This document shows positions 27,046 to 37,780 of a stretch of 64,000 bases of DNA, piece after piece. Where the stretch lies: the NCBI GenBank assembly GCA_964500805.1, contig CAZCQH010000003.1, positions 62,001 to 126,000 on the forward strand, read 5' to 3'. The notes beneath the pieces were generated by a model, which made no database searches, had not been told where the DNA came from, and saw only the letters and a program-made list of their open reading frames with translations. The DNA is from Ga0077555 sp964500805. Its GTDB lineage: Bacteria > Pseudomonadota > Alphaproteobacteria > Rhizobiales > Hyphomicrobiaceae. How positions within the stretch are numbered: the stretch's first letter is position 1; each line of letters opens with the position of its first letter. The position numbers and the translations under genes are program-made.

Positions 27046-27762
27046 ATGAACCCGACGGATGTTCTGAAGAACGCGATGGCCCCGGTGCATGGCGGAGGCT
27101 TCTCGTTCATCGAGCTCTTCATGCAGGCCAATATCGTGGTCAAGGCGGTGATGATCGGATTGCTCATCGCCTCGATCATCTCGTGGGCGATCATTATCGA
27201 AAAGTCATTCGCGTTCCGCCGCGCACGCCGCGAGGCCGATCGCTTCGAACAGATGTTCTGGTCCGGCCAGTCGCTGGAGGAGCTTTACACCGGGCTTTCG
27301 CGTGACCGCACATTCTCGATGACCGCTCTTTTCGTGGCCGCCATGCGCGAGTGGAAGCGTTCGGTCGAGGGCTCGATACGTGCCTTAGGTGGCATCCAGA
27401 TGCGGGTTGAGAAGGTGATGGACGTCACCATCGGCCGTGAGATGGAGCGGCTCGATCGCCGCCTCCTGTTTCTCGCCAACGTCGCATCGGCAGCGCCGTT
27501 CGTTGGCCTTTTCGGGACGGTGGTCGGCATTATGACGACGTTCCAGGCGATCGCCGCTTCGAAGAACACCTCGCTGGCGACAGTCGCGCCGGGCATCTCT
27601 GAGGCTTTGTTCGCCACTGCAATCGGCCTCATGGCCGCGATTCCGGCGCAGGTCTTCTACAACCACTTCATTGCCAAGTCGGCGCAAATTTCGCAGCGGC
27701 TCGAGTCGTTTGCAGACGAATTCTCGGCGATTGTCTCGCGCCAGATTGACGTCAGAACCTGA
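27046..27762 (+). CDS. tolQ: Tol-Pal system inner-membrane protein TolQ
   Basis: A 238-residue MotA/TolQ/ExbB proton-channel protein with three membrane helices (about 22-50, 138-165 and 175-200). Visible: FIELFMQANIVVKAVMIGLLIASIISW, ANVASAAPFVGLFGTVVGIMTTF and the IAASKNTSLATVAPGISEALFATAIGLMAAIPA region. With TolR it forms the ion-driven motor that energises TolA and keeps the outer membrane drawn in during division. The ATG at 27046 gives the standard length; the frame is open upstream to 26950 without a good start. It heads tolQRAB. Confidence 0.95.
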   Translation: MNPTDVLKNAMAPVHGGGFSFIELFMQANIVVKAVMIGLLIASIISWAIIIEKSFAFRRARREADRFEQMFWSGQSLEELYTGLSRDRTFSMTALFVAAMREWKRSVEGSIRALGGIQMRVEKVMDVTIGREMERLDRRLLFLANVASAAPFVGLFGTVVGIMTTFQAIAASKNTSLATVAPGISEALFATAIGLMAAIPAQVFYNHFIAKSAQISQRLESFADEFSAIVSRQIDVRT

Positions 27763-27774
27763 CGGAGGCTGCAC

Positions 27775-28260
27775 ATGGCTGCCAGCATCAAGGCCGGCGC
27801 TGGGCGCGCCTCGGGCGGAAGGCGGGCCCGTTCGCGACGACATGCGCCGATGGCCGAGATCAACGTCACCCCGTTCGTCGACGTCATGCTTGTGCTGCTG
27901 ATCATTTTCATGGTGGCGGCACCGCTGCTGCTCTCTGGCATTCCAGTCGACCTGCCGCAGGCCAAGGGCTCGGCCCTCAGTGCGGACAAGGACCGCCTGA
28001 CCGTGACCGTCGATCGCCAGGGCCGCGTGTTCGTCGCCGATGCCGAGCAGCCGATCTCCGTCGATCAGCTGGTCGCCAAGCTGAAAGCGATCGCCAAGAA
28101 CGGCGTCGAGGACAAGGTGCTGTTCCGCGGTGACAAGCAGGTCGCCTACGGCAAGGTGTCCGAAGTGCTCGGCGCTGTGCGCGAGGGCGGTTTCAAGAAC
28201 TTCACTTTCGTCAACGGCCCGGAGGAGATCGAGGGTCCGGTCCCGGCCAGAAAGCGATGA
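27775..28260 (+). CDS. tolR: Tol-Pal system protein TolR
   Basis: A 161-residue ExbD/TolR-family protein: a cytoplasmic basic N-terminus, one membrane helix (about 36-56) with the channel aspartate in INVTPFVDVMLVLLIIFMV, and a periplasmic domain. The D in TPFVDVMLV is the conserved ion-translocating residue. GGAGG lies six bases before the ATG, 12 bases after tolQ. It pairs with TolQ in the inner-membrane motor that drives TolA. Confidence 0.95.
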   Translation: MAASIKAGAGRASGGRRARSRRHAPMAEINVTPFVDVMLVLLIIFMVAAPLLLSGIPVDLPQAKGSALSADKDRLTVTVDRQGRVFVADAEQPISVDQLVAKLKAIAKNGVEDKVLFRGDKQVAYGKVSEVLGAVREGGFKNFTFVNGPEEIEGPVPARKR

Positions 28261-28267
28261 GGCACGG

Positions 28268-29434
28268 GTGGTGCGCACCCAGCGAGCCATAACCGCGGGT
28301 TTGACGGTCTGCCTGATCGTCTCGCTGCTGATGCACATCGGCGGCGTCGGTGGACTTGGCTGGTATTTTCGCGGCGTCGAGCCGTTCAAGGAAATCAAGG
28401 AGACGGAGGCGCTCGTCGTCGACACGATCACGCCGTCGGATATCGCCAAGCTCCGGCAGGGCAGCCGCACATCGAAGCTCGAGACCGCGGCGCCGAAAGA
28501 GGTGCCGAAACCGGACGAAGCCAAGGTGGAGCCACCGAAGCCGAAGCCAGTGGCAGCCGAGCCGCCGCCCCCGCCGCCACCCGCTCCAGAACCACCGAAG
28601 GAGGAGCCGAAACCCGAGCCCGTCAAAGCCGAGGAGCCGCCGCCGCCACCACCGCCCGCACCGAAGCCGGAGGAAAAGCCTCCTGAGCCCGACAAGGCGG
28701 CGCTCGAGCAAAAGCTCGAGGAGTTGGCCATGATCCAGGCGCAGGAAGCCCAGCAAAAGGCGGAAGCCGAAGCTCGCGTGAAAGCCGCCGCGGAGGCCAA
28801 GGCCAAAGCCGAGGCGGAAGCCAAGGCGCGTGCCGAAGTCGAGGCAAAGGCACGGGCCGAGGCCGAAGCGAAGAAGAAGGCCGAGGAGAAGAAGAAACGC
28901 GAGCTCGCCGATGCCAAGCGCAAAGCCGACGAAAAGCGCAAAGCCGAGGAGCTGGCGCGCGCGCAAGAGAATAGCAAAAGCACGGCGGACCGTGTCGCCG
29001 CACTGCTCGATAAGACACCCGATGCCAGACAGGCGCCCTCTATCGCACCGCCTTCACAGACGCCGACGAAGGACAAGGGCCCCTTGAAGGGGGATCGGCA
29101 AGGCCGCGACAATGTCAACGCCGCGAACGAGGCCTCGATGCTGATCAGTGCCATCGTCGGTCGCATCCGTGACCGAGGCTGCTGGAACATCCAGGCCGGC
29201 GGTGAGCTGGCGGCAAGCCAGGTTCCCAAGATTCAGTTCGATCTCAACCAGGACGGCTCGGTTCGCGGTGAGCCGCGGGTGATGAACCCGCAGGGCAATC
29301 CTCAATTCCAGCTCGCGGCTGACGCAGCCAAGAGCGCTGTCCTGCGCTGCGCGCCGTTTCCACTGCCGGCCGACAAATATCAGCTTTGGCGGCGGGTAAC
29401 GCTGGATTTCGATCCGAGAGAAATGTTCCAATAA
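28268..29434 (+). CDS. tolA: Tol-Pal system protein TolA
   Basis: A 388-residue protein with one N-terminal membrane helix (about 8-32), a proline-rich stretch (about 85-140), a long Ala/Lys/Glu-rich helix or coiled coil (about 145-240), and a C-terminal TonB/TolA-like domain from about 290. TolA spans the periplasm to Pal, converting TolQR proton-driven force into pull on the outer membrane. The C-domain has GCWNIQAGG and FDLNQDGSVRGEPRV. Start: the first of two consecutive GTG codons (28268), with GAGG five bases upstream, eight bases after tolR; the upstream frame overlaps tolR. A 614-codon open frame on the opposite strand is a composition artefact of the repetitive helix. Confidence 0.92.
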   Translation: MVRTQRAITAGLTVCLIVSLLMHIGGVGGLGWYFRGVEPFKEIKETEALVVDTITPSDIAKLRQGSRTSKLETAAPKEVPKPDEAKVEPPKPKPVAAEPPPPPPPAPEPPKEEPKPEPVKAEEPPPPPPPAPKPEEKPPEPDKAALEQKLEELAMIQAQEAQQKAEAEARVKAAAEAKAKAEAEAKARAEVEAKARAEAEAKKKAEEKKKRELADAKRKADEKRKAEELARAQENSKSTADRVAALLDKTPDARQAPSIAPPSQTPTKDKGPLKGDRQGRDNVNAANEASMLISAIVGRIRDRGCWNIQAGGELAASQVPKIQFDLNQDGSVRGEPRVMNPQGNPQFQLAADAAKSAVLRCAPFPLPADKYQLWRRVTLDFDPREMFQ

Positions 29435-29512
29435 GCGCGCTATGGCCTTGAAAACGCGCCGATCGCGCGCCATCACCCCCACAATCCTCACAGGAAAGAG
29501 AACCAACTTGCC

Positions 29513-30871
29513 ATGAAGGTTTTTCGAGACCCGTCGCGACGTGCGGTGATGGCCGGCCTTGGGGCAGCTGCGTCGGCGCTTTCCGCCTCACCGGCGTTGG
29601 CCCAGCGGGGCGGCGCCGTCGGAGCCGGCGAGGAGGGGCTGTCGGGCACCGTGCGCGATGCGACGCTGAAGCCCCGTCCGATCGCCGTGCCCCCGTTCGT
29701 CTCGGAGGACCCGCAGCTCGGCAACGATGTCGCCCAGATCGTCGCGGCGGATCTGGAAAGCTCAGGCCTTTTCATCCCTCTCGATCCGCGGTCGTTCGTC
29801 GATCGCGTGACCGACATTAACGCCCCGCCCCGGTTCCAGAATTGGGTCCAGATCGGCGCGCAAGCCCTTGTCGTCGGCCGTGTCTCGCGCGGCCAGGACG
29901 GGCGCATCCGTGCGCAGTTCCGCCTCTATGACGTGGTGCTCGGCAAGCAGCTGGCGGGCCAGGAGTTTGCGACGGCCGCCGCCAATTGGCGCCGTGTCGG
30001 CCACATCATCGCGGACCAGGCGTGGGAGAAGCTCACGCTCGAGAAGGGCTATTTCGACACCCGCATCGTGTTCATCGACGAGACCGGGCCGAAGGACCGC
30101 CGCACCAAGCGGCTCGCGATCATGGATCAGGACGGACACAACGTGCGTCTCCTTTCCCAGGGCCAGGAGTTGGTGCTGACGCCGCGCTTCAGTCCGACGA
30201 GCCAGGAAATCACCTATATGTCGTACACGCGCGAGCAGCCGCGCGTGGTGCTGATGAACATCGAGACGGGCCAGCGCCAGGTCGTCGGCGACTTTCCGGG
30301 CATGACATTCGCGCCGCGATTCTCGCCCGACGGGCAGCGTATCGTCATGAGCCAGGGACAGGCCGGCGACAGCTCGATCCTCGAGATGGACATGCGCAGC
30401 CGGCAAATGCGGCGCCTGACACCGGGAGGCGCCATCGACACCGGCCCCTGTTACGCGCCTGACGGCAGGCAGATCGTTTTCGAGTCTGATCGCGGCGGCA
30501 ATCAGCAACTCTACATCATGGGCACCGAAGGTTCGCAACCGCGTCGGATCAGCAACGGTGACGGGCGATATTCGACACCGGTCTGGTCGCCCCGAGGCGA
30601 TTACATCGCATTCACAAAACAAATGTCTGGGCGTTTTCTCATTGGCGTGATGAAGCCGGATGGATCCGGCGAGCGCGTTCTCTCGGACGGCTTCCACAAT
30701 GAGGGTCCGACCTGGGCCCCGAACGGCCGATTTCTGATGTTCTTCCGAGAAGGCCAGGGTGCGCAGGCAGGGCCAAAGATCTTCTCCGTCGATTTGACCG
30801 GCCGGAACGAACGACAAATCAAGACGCCTTCGTTCGCCTCAGATCCCGCCTGGTCGCCTTTGCTACGCTGA
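29513..30871 (+). CDS. tolB: Tol-Pal system beta-propeller protein TolB with Tat-like signal
   Basis: A 452-residue periplasmic protein: signal peptide (about 1-31), an N-terminal TolB_N domain (RPIAVPPFVSEDPQLGNDVAQ), and a six-bladed propeller with repeated LTPRFSPTSQEITYMS, APRFSPDGQRIVMS, CYAPDGRQIVFESDR, PVWSPRGDYIAF and TWAPNGRFLMFF blades. TolB binds Pal and moves between Pal-bound and free forms under control of TolA. The signal carries SRRAVMAG, a twin-arginine-like motif, suggesting Tat export rather than Sec. It lies about 80 bases after tolA. Confidence 0.95.
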   Translation: MKVFRDPSRRAVMAGLGAAASALSASPALAQRGGAVGAGEEGLSGTVRDATLKPRPIAVPPFVSEDPQLGNDVAQIVAADLESSGLFIPLDPRSFVDRVTDINAPPRFQNWVQIGAQALVVGRVSRGQDGRIRAQFRLYDVVLGKQLAGQEFATAAANWRRVGHIIADQAWEKLTLEKGYFDTRIVFIDETGPKDRRTKRLAIMDQDGHNVRLLSQGQELVLTPRFSPTSQEITYMSYTREQPRVVLMNIETGQRQVVGDFPGMTFAPRFSPDGQRIVMSQGQAGDSSILEMDMRSRQMRRLTPGGAIDTGPCYAPDGRQIVFESDRGGNQQLYIMGTEGSQPRRISNGDGRYSTPVWSPRGDYIAFTKQMSGRFLIGVMKPDGSGERVLSDGFHNEGPTWAPNGRFLMFFREGQGAQAGPKIFSVDLTGRNERQIKTPSFASDPAWSPLLR

Positions 30872-30977
30872 TGTCGTCTTGTCTGCGGACAACGCTTAAC
30901 CCTGCGTTTACGAATCGCATCGTTTAGTGCTACTCGCGGTTGCGTCGGGCACGCTGCACCGGCCCCATTCGTATTGT

Positions 30978-30998
30978 CCTGTTTCGACAGGCAGTTTT
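30978..30998 (+). terminator. Weak hairpin with T-run downstream of tolB
   Basis: CCTGT-TTCG-ACAGG (30978-30991), a five-pair stem capped by a TTCG tetraloop, followed shortly by TTTT (30995-30998). It could end or attenuate the tol transcript before the small lipoprotein gene. Confidence 0.35.
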
Positions 30999-31139
30999 AA
31001 GCGGGCAGAGCAGCAACGGAGTGACAAATTCGCACCTGCACCGGTGGAAAAGCGTTGGATAAGTCAAGCCGTTCTTGATCTGCCCATGCTGCGTAGGTAC
31101 CCCTAACAACGCGATTGCCGAGAGCTAAGGAGAGAAGCA

Positions 31140-31274
31140 ATGAAGGGTCTGAAGAGCACGATCGTTCTCGCAACGATCATCGCTGCGGTTGCAGTTTCTG
31201 CTTGCCGCCGCGAAGAAGCGCACCAGCCGATGAAGCTCGGTGCTGATGCTCCTGTGACGCAAGTCGCACGGTAA
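31140..31274 (+). CDS. Small lipoprotein, 44 residues
   Basis: A 44-residue protein: a short hydrophobic signal with lipobox VSAC (C22), then a charged tail RREEAHQPMKLGADAPVTQVAR. After lipidation at C22 only about 23 residues remain. Read directly: strong AAGGAG before the ATG at 31140, and a rho-independent terminator shortly downstream, which together give a complete small transcription unit. It resembles entericidin-type small lipoproteins only in size and layout. Position between tolB and pal suggests an envelope role, but this is inference. Confidence 0.7.
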   Translation: MKGLKSTIVLATIIAAVAVSACRREEAHQPMKLGADAPVTQVAR

Positions 31275-31316
31275 TTGGCAGGCTGGCGGCCGCAAGGTCG
31301 CAGCTTCAGAGTTGCA

Positions 31317-31358
31317 GAAACCGTTCGGCGCTTCGGTGCCGGACGGTTTCAGCTTTTT
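31317..31358 (+). terminator. Strong rho-independent terminator
   Basis: GAAACCGT-T-CGGC (from 31317) pairs with GCCG-G-ACGGTTTC (to 31350) with one T-G wobble, around the loop GCTTCGGT, followed by TTTTT (31354-31358). It ends the small lipoprotein transcript and separates tolQRAB from pal. Confidence 0.8.
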
Positions 31359-31588
31359 GGCGCACCAACAGGCTGAGGATATTGGGGAAAAGCCTGGAGT
31401 GACCTTGCTTCTTGAAGCAATCAAGCGAAACGTTGCGCTGGTGCGCGACCACGGCAAATATCCAGGCTTTGCCAGAGAGCGGCCTTATTTTCGCAATGTG
31501 CCTGGTCTACGGATAAGGCTGCACTCCCGCGAAGGGGAAAAGCATTTCGAGCGCTAACGGCGTAAGCGCCGGTGTAGAAGGGGGTTCA

Positions 31589-32116
31589 ATGCGACGGACT
31601 CGTTTAGTAGGCCGCGTGGGCCGGTTTGTAGTTATTGCTGGTCTCGCCATCGGAGCGGCTGCCTGCGCGAATCAAGGACCCAAGCCAGAGGACCGTCTCG
31701 GCCCCGGCGCGAACGGCTACGGTCGCGGCGGTCCGGCTACGCCAGGGTCGGCACGTGATTTCAGCCAGAACGTCGGCGACATCGTCTATTTCTCGACCGA
31801 TTCGACTGACCTGACGCCGGAGGCTCAGCAGACGCTGACGAATCAGGCGCGGTGGCTCCAACAATACTCGCAGTACACGATCACCATCGAAGGCCATGCC
31901 GACGAGCGGGGTACGCGAGAGTACAACATTGGCCTTGGGGCCAAGCGCGCGGAAGCAGTGAAGACTTTCCTTGCTCGTAACGGCATCAGCGGATCACGGA
32001 TTCGAACGATTTCGTATGGCAAGGAGCGACCCGTGGCTGTCTGCAATGACATTTCGTGCTGGTCGCAGAACCGGCGCGCACAGACAGTGCTGAACAGCCG
32101 TGGCGCCGGGTCATAA
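31589..32116 (+). CDS. pal: Peptidoglycan-associated lipoprotein Pal
   Basis: A 175-residue outer-membrane lipoprotein: signal with lipobox GAAAC (lipid on the Cys near 26), a short linker, and an OmpA-like peptidoglycan-binding domain (about 62-170). Visible: VYFSTDSTDLTPEAQQTL, IEGHADERGTREYNIGLGAKRAEAVKTFL (binding D and R for diaminopimelate) and SYGKERPVAVCNDISCW. It anchors the outer membrane to peptidoglycan and is pulled by TolA. Its gene has its own upstream region after a terminator. Confidence 0.95.
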   Translation: MRRTRLVGRVGRFVVIAGLAIGAAACANQGPKPEDRLGPGANGYGRGGPATPGSARDFSQNVGDIVYFSTDSTDLTPEAQQTLTNQARWLQQYSQYTITIEGHADERGTREYNIGLGAKRAEAVKTFLARNGISGSRIRTISYGKERPVAVCNDISCWSQNRRAQTVLNSRGAGS

Positions 32117-32264
32117 GCCCGCTTTAGCCGTCGGGCGTCTCGACCAATACACGAGCATGTGCATTTTCGCAACGCTGTGTGGTAATTTGCTTGGCGATCG
32201 CTTTCGCACTCAACCTACCTAAAATAAGCCCTATTGTTCGCAAATAAGAGTCGGGCGTCAGCAC

Positions 32265-33173
32265 GTGCCAGGGCTCACTGTGATGTTTAAAACTCAGCCT
32301 TTCAGAGTTGGAGCCGCTGGACGCAGCAGGACGGTAGTATCCGCTGCTACGGCGATCCTTTCGCTTTCTCTCGGTTGGCCCATCGTCAGCCTGGCTCAGT
32401 CCCGCGACTTCGGAGCGACTTCGGGCCGCCTTGAGCTTGGCTCAAGCGGAAGGGCTGTGCTCGATGCGGCACAGCAGGAGCTCGATCGCGGCCGCCCTCT
32501 CGATGCCCGGCGAATTCTGGAGGCTGTGATCGAGAGGGAGCCAAGTTCGCGATTGGCCGACGCAGCTCGTCGCATGCTGGCTCCGATCTACGGCCGCAGT
32601 GACCCGACTCCCGCGGTCTTGTCTGGGAGCGGAGCCACCGTTGAGCGCGCTGTCGAGTCTGTCCAGGAGCGCGCCCCTGCGCTTCGGGAGGCAGCGACGC
32701 CGGCAGGGGATGAGTCTGCCAATGCGGCTCGCAGCCGCCGAGGAGCCGATCCCCGCCAGCTACGGCTGATCATGCAAGACTATCGCAATCACATCGCGGA
32801 TCGCGTCTTCTTTGGCGATGCCAGCGTCGAGATCGGCACGCGCTCGCGCCCCGTGCTGGCGGCGCAAGCCGCATGGTTCAAGCGTCACGCGTCGATGCTC
32901 GTTGTGATCGAGGCCCATGCCGACGACCAGGGGACGCGCGACTTCAACTTCGAAATCGCCAAGCGTCGTGCGGAAGCGGTGCGTGCGCGACTTGTCGAGG
33001 AAGGCGTTGATGCCGGAAGGATCCGCATCTCGGTGCGTGGCCGCGAAAGCCCGGTTGCGAGCTGCAGCGACCCTGCATGCGCGGCCCAAAATCGACGCGT
33101 GGTGACGATTGTCGGTGATCCGGCACTTGAGCGGAGCCTTCCTCCGATATCAGGCGGCAAGGTCGGCCAATAG
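32265..33173 (+). CDS. Second OmpA-domain protein with helical N-terminal region
   Basis: A 302-residue protein lying between pal and cpoB. It has a signal peptide (about 7-46, ending near LAQ) without a lipobox, then a helical stretch VLDAAQQELDRGRPLDARRILEAVI that reads like a single TPR-type unit, a variable linker, and an OmpA-like domain (about 178-285) with VFFGDASVEIG, IEAHADDQGTRDFNFEIAKRRAEAV and VRGRESPVASC. The spacing and many residues match Pal, including the binding-site Asp and Arg, so it is a likely Pal paralogue that is soluble rather than lipidated. The start could be GTG 32265 or ATG 32283. Its function is unknown. Confidence 0.82.
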   Translation: MPGLTVMFKTQPFRVGAAGRSRTVVSAATAILSLSLGWPIVSLAQSRDFGATSGRLELGSSGRAVLDAAQQELDRGRPLDARRILEAVIEREPSSRLADAARRMLAPIYGRSDPTPAVLSGSGATVERAVESVQERAPALREAATPAGDESANAARSRRGADPRQLRLIMQDYRNHIADRVFFGDASVEIGTRSRPVLAAQAAWFKRHASMLVVIEAHADDQGTRDFNFEIAKRRAEAVRARLVEEGVDAGRIRISVRGRESPVASCSDPACAAQNRRVVTIVGDPALERSLPPISGGKVGQ

Positions 33174-33297
33174 CTCGCCGTGCTGGGCGTTGGCGCGGTT
33201 ACGTGCTAGGCGAGGGCTTCTTCGTTTCGTGTTCCGCCCGTGACCGGGCCCCGCGATCCGAAGACGCGGTGAGTGAGCGAACATCGGACGCAAGAAA

Positions 33298-34335
33298 ATG
33301 ACGATGATCAGGTTTTTGGGGGTTGCCGCGGTAGCGTTCGCCGGGGTTTGCGGGATAGCGGCAACGGCTGTTGCGCAGCAGCCCGCACCCCTGCCGTGGT
33401 CAAGCGATCCAGCGAAGCAAACTCAGCCGCAGCCGCAACCAAAGGCGAAGGGATCGGCGCCCGCTGCAACCGCCAAGGCGGCCCCGAAAGATGAAACGTC
33501 TGCCGGCCGTTCGGGTGACGGCGCATTGCGTCAGCGTATCGAGCAGCTGGAAGAGCAGCTGGCCGACATGCAGGTGATGATCGGAACCCTCGAGTCGCTT
33601 GGCAAAGGCGCTGCTGGACAAGGTGCTGCACCGGCACGGGCTGGCGCGCCAGCTGGCATGGGCGCGGCTGACCAGGCGCGTATCGACAGCCTCGAGACTC
33701 AGATCCGTGCGCTGTCATCGCAGGTGGAGCAGCTCAGCAATCAGATCCGGCAGAACGCACGCCGTGGCGATGCGAGCCCGCTTGGAGAACAGCCCTTCGC
33801 AGCTCGCCCAGAGACTGCAGAGCCACGCACCGCCGCTGGCTTCGGCTCCATGACGGTAACGCCGGGTAATGAGCGTGATCCGATTGGACAAATGATCGGG
33901 TCAGAAGCGCCGCGACAGGTGAGTGGTGCGCCTCTGCCGCCACCCGCCGCATCAGCTGGCAACCCGAAAGAGCTTTATGAAACGGCCTATGGGTATCTGC
34001 TCCAGCAGGATTACGGGGCGGCGGAAGTCGCCTTCGAGGAGTTCCTGCGCCGCTATCCCAGCGACCGGCAGACGGCGGACGCGCAGTATTGGTATGCCGA
34101 GACCCTGTATGTCCAGCGGCGCTACAAGCCGGCTGCCCAAGCATTTCTGAAGGTGATCGAGAAGCATCAGGCGAGCTCAAAAGTGCCGAACAGTCTGCTC
34201 AAGGTCGCCATGGCACTCGAGCAGCTCGGGCAGAAGGACTGCGCCCTGTTCACCGAACTCGATACACGCCACCCCAACGCGCCGGCCGACGTGAAGAGCA
34301 AGGCCCGCGCCGTCAAGCAGCGCATGGGCTGCTAA
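33298..34335 (+). CDS. cpoB: Cell division coordinator CpoB (YbgF)
   Basis: A 345-residue periplasmic protein: signal peptide (about 1-27), a Gln/Pro/Lys-rich spacer, a coiled coil (about 75-152, RQRIEQLEEQLADMQ and IDSLETQIRALSSQVEQLSNQ), and C-terminal tetratricopeptide repeats (about 225-340, YETAYGYLLQQDYGAAEVAFEEFL and so on). In characterised bacteria the coiled coil forms trimers and the protein links Tol-Pal to the peptidoglycan synthase PBP1B. It follows the second OmpA-domain gene and lies four bases before tilS. Confidence 0.9.
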   Translation: MTMIRFLGVAAVAFAGVCGIAATAVAQQPAPLPWSSDPAKQTQPQPQPKAKGSAPAATAKAAPKDETSAGRSGDGALRQRIEQLEEQLADMQVMIGTLESLGKGAAGQGAAPARAGAPAGMGAADQARIDSLETQIRALSSQVEQLSNQIRQNARRGDASPLGEQPFAARPETAEPRTAAGFGSMTVTPGNERDPIGQMIGSEAPRQVSGAPLPPPAASAGNPKELYETAYGYLLQQDYGAAEVAFEEFLRRYPSDRQTADAQYWYAETLYVQRRYKPAAQAFLKVIEKHQASSKVPNSLLKVAMALEQLGQKDCALFTELDTRHPNAPADVKSKARAVKQRMGC

Positions 34336-34339
34336 GGTT

Positions 34340-35650
34340 GTGAGTGCCTCCCAGCCAATCGCTGACGAGGAGGCTGATCGGCTCTTTGCACCATTCCTCG
34401 CGAACAAGCGGCTCGTGCTGGCTGTCTCGGGTGGCGCTGACAGCATGGCGTTGATGCACTTGGCCGCTCGCTGGCGCCTGCGCCATACCGAAAAAAGACT
34501 CGATGCGGTACCCATTGTGAGTGTGGCAACAGTCGACCACAGGCTGAGGCTCGACTCCAGCGAGGAGGCCGAGTGGGTCGGGCAGAGCGCAGGGCGACTC
34601 GGGCTGCCACATGCCATTCTCGTTTGGCAGGGCGACAAACCAGTAAGCGCAGTTCAGGCAACAGCCCGTGAAGTGCGCTACGGCCTTCTCCGTGCGCATG
34701 CGGCTGAGTTGGGGGGCGCCCTGATCGTGACGGCCCATCATGTCGAAGATCAGGCGGAGACCGTGCTCATGCGCTTGGCGCGCGGAAGCGGCGTCGACGG
34801 GCTCGGCGGCATGGCGCCGCAAAGCGATGGCATCGCCCGGCCGCTCCTCGACGTGGCGAAATCGCGGCTTCAAGCTACTCTTCGGTCGTATGGCGAGGCT
34901 TGGCGGGACGATCCGAGCAACCAGAACCTCGCCTTCGAGCGCGTGCGTGTGCGCGCTGCAATGCCCCCTCTCACCGAAGCGGGACTTGCCGCGGGCATGA
35001 TCGCGACCAGCGCTCGGCGGCTCCGTCGCGCATCGCAGGCGCTGAACGCAGTGGCGGACCATGAATGGAACCGATTGGTAGCGCTCAACCTCGGCCTGCT
35101 TGGAGAGTTGCCTTTGGCGGATTGGCGATGCGCGCCCGAAGACATCCGGGTACGACTTGTGGCCCGCCTGCTTTCCGCATTCGGCGGCGCGCCAGTCGCT
35201 CTGGTCCTGTCGCGCGCGGAGACGCTTGTCGAGCGGCTGGAGCAGGCGGATTTCGCGCGCCAGACTATTTCGGGCTGCACGGTTGAGCGTTCCGCACGCC
35301 TCATTCGTGTTTGGCGGGAAGCTGGCCGGGGCGGGTTACCTGTCACGAAGCTAGCCCCTGGTGACACGCGAACGTGGGACGGGCGATTCATCGTAGCTTT
35401 GGCGTCATCCGCGCCCTGTCCCGTCACTATCCAGGCCGTGGGGATTGCGGGTATCCGGAAAATCCGATCGGGCAGCACCGTACTGCCGATGCGAGATGAC
35501 AACGTCCTAGCAACGGCCCCGGGCGCTTGGATTGACGGAGAATTAGTTGCTGCCCCGACCTTCTTTTTCTCAGCAGTTCCTTGGGCGCAGTCGTTTACTG
35601 CCAAATTCATCGGCGGACCCGGCACCATTGAGCAAAAGCTAGAAAACTGA
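34340..35650 (+). CDS. tilS: tRNA(Ile)-lysidine synthase
   Basis: A 436-residue enzyme that converts C34 of the CAU-anticodon tRNA(Ile) to lysidine with ATP and lysine, changing decoding from AUG to AUA. Visible: PP-loop SGGADS (30-35), VDHRLR, HHVEDQAETVLMRLARGSG (signature helix), and RPLLDVAKSRLQ. The C-terminal part is less conserved, as is usual. The GTG start lies four bases after cpoB. The cpoB-tilS-ftsH order is standard in alphaproteobacteria. Confidence 0.93.
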   Translation: MSASQPIADEEADRLFAPFLANKRLVLAVSGGADSMALMHLAARWRLRHTEKRLDAVPIVSVATVDHRLRLDSSEEAEWVGQSAGRLGLPHAILVWQGDKPVSAVQATAREVRYGLLRAHAAELGGALIVTAHHVEDQAETVLMRLARGSGVDGLGGMAPQSDGIARPLLDVAKSRLQATLRSYGEAWRDDPSNQNLAFERVRVRAAMPPLTEAGLAAGMIATSARRLRRASQALNAVADHEWNRLVALNLGLLGELPLADWRCAPEDIRVRLVARLLSAFGGAPVALVLSRAETLVERLEQADFARQTISGCTVERSARLIRVWREAGRGGLPVTKLAPGDTRTWDGRFIVALASSAPCPVTIQAVGIAGIRKIRSGSTVLPMRDDNVLATAPGAWIDGELVAAPTFFFSAVPWAQSFTAKFIGGPGTIEQKLEN

Positions 35651-35795
35651 ACCGGCTTGCAGATGGTGATCCTGGTTCCCTGCGAACTTGGCAAGACTCC
35701 TGCACCTTCCTATGTTAACGACCAGCGAGTGGCGCCTCGTTGATCCAGAAACAACCGCCAAACGAGCACCTGGCGCCACCAAGGAAGGGAAATTC

Positions 35796-37724
<1,929 letters not shown>

Positions 37725-37758
37725 TCTGCCGCGCTGCAACTTTTGCTCCACTCACTCG

Positions 37759-37780
37759 ACGGGCGCCTTTGGGCGCCCGT
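37759..37780 (+). terminator. Hairpin downstream of ftsH
   Basis: ACGGGCGCC (37759-37767) pairs perfectly with GGCGCCCGT (37772-37780) around TTTG. The downstream TGTCGTTC is a poor T-run, so this may be a terminator or an mRNA-stabilising hairpin. Confidence 0.55.

Noticed and set aside
27385..29229. 614-codon open frame opposite tolR-tolA
   Set aside because: Antisense to strongly supported tolR/tolA. Its Ala/Ser/Phe-rich product is an artefact of the repetitive, GC-rich tolA coding sequence.
31312..31557. 81-codon open frame after the small lipoprotein
   Set aside because: Starts inside the strong terminator hairpin (31317-31358) and has no ribosome site or recognised motif.
32118..32145. 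GCCCG/CGGGC pair after pal as terminator
   Set aside because: Only a five-pair stem with a long loop and no T-run.
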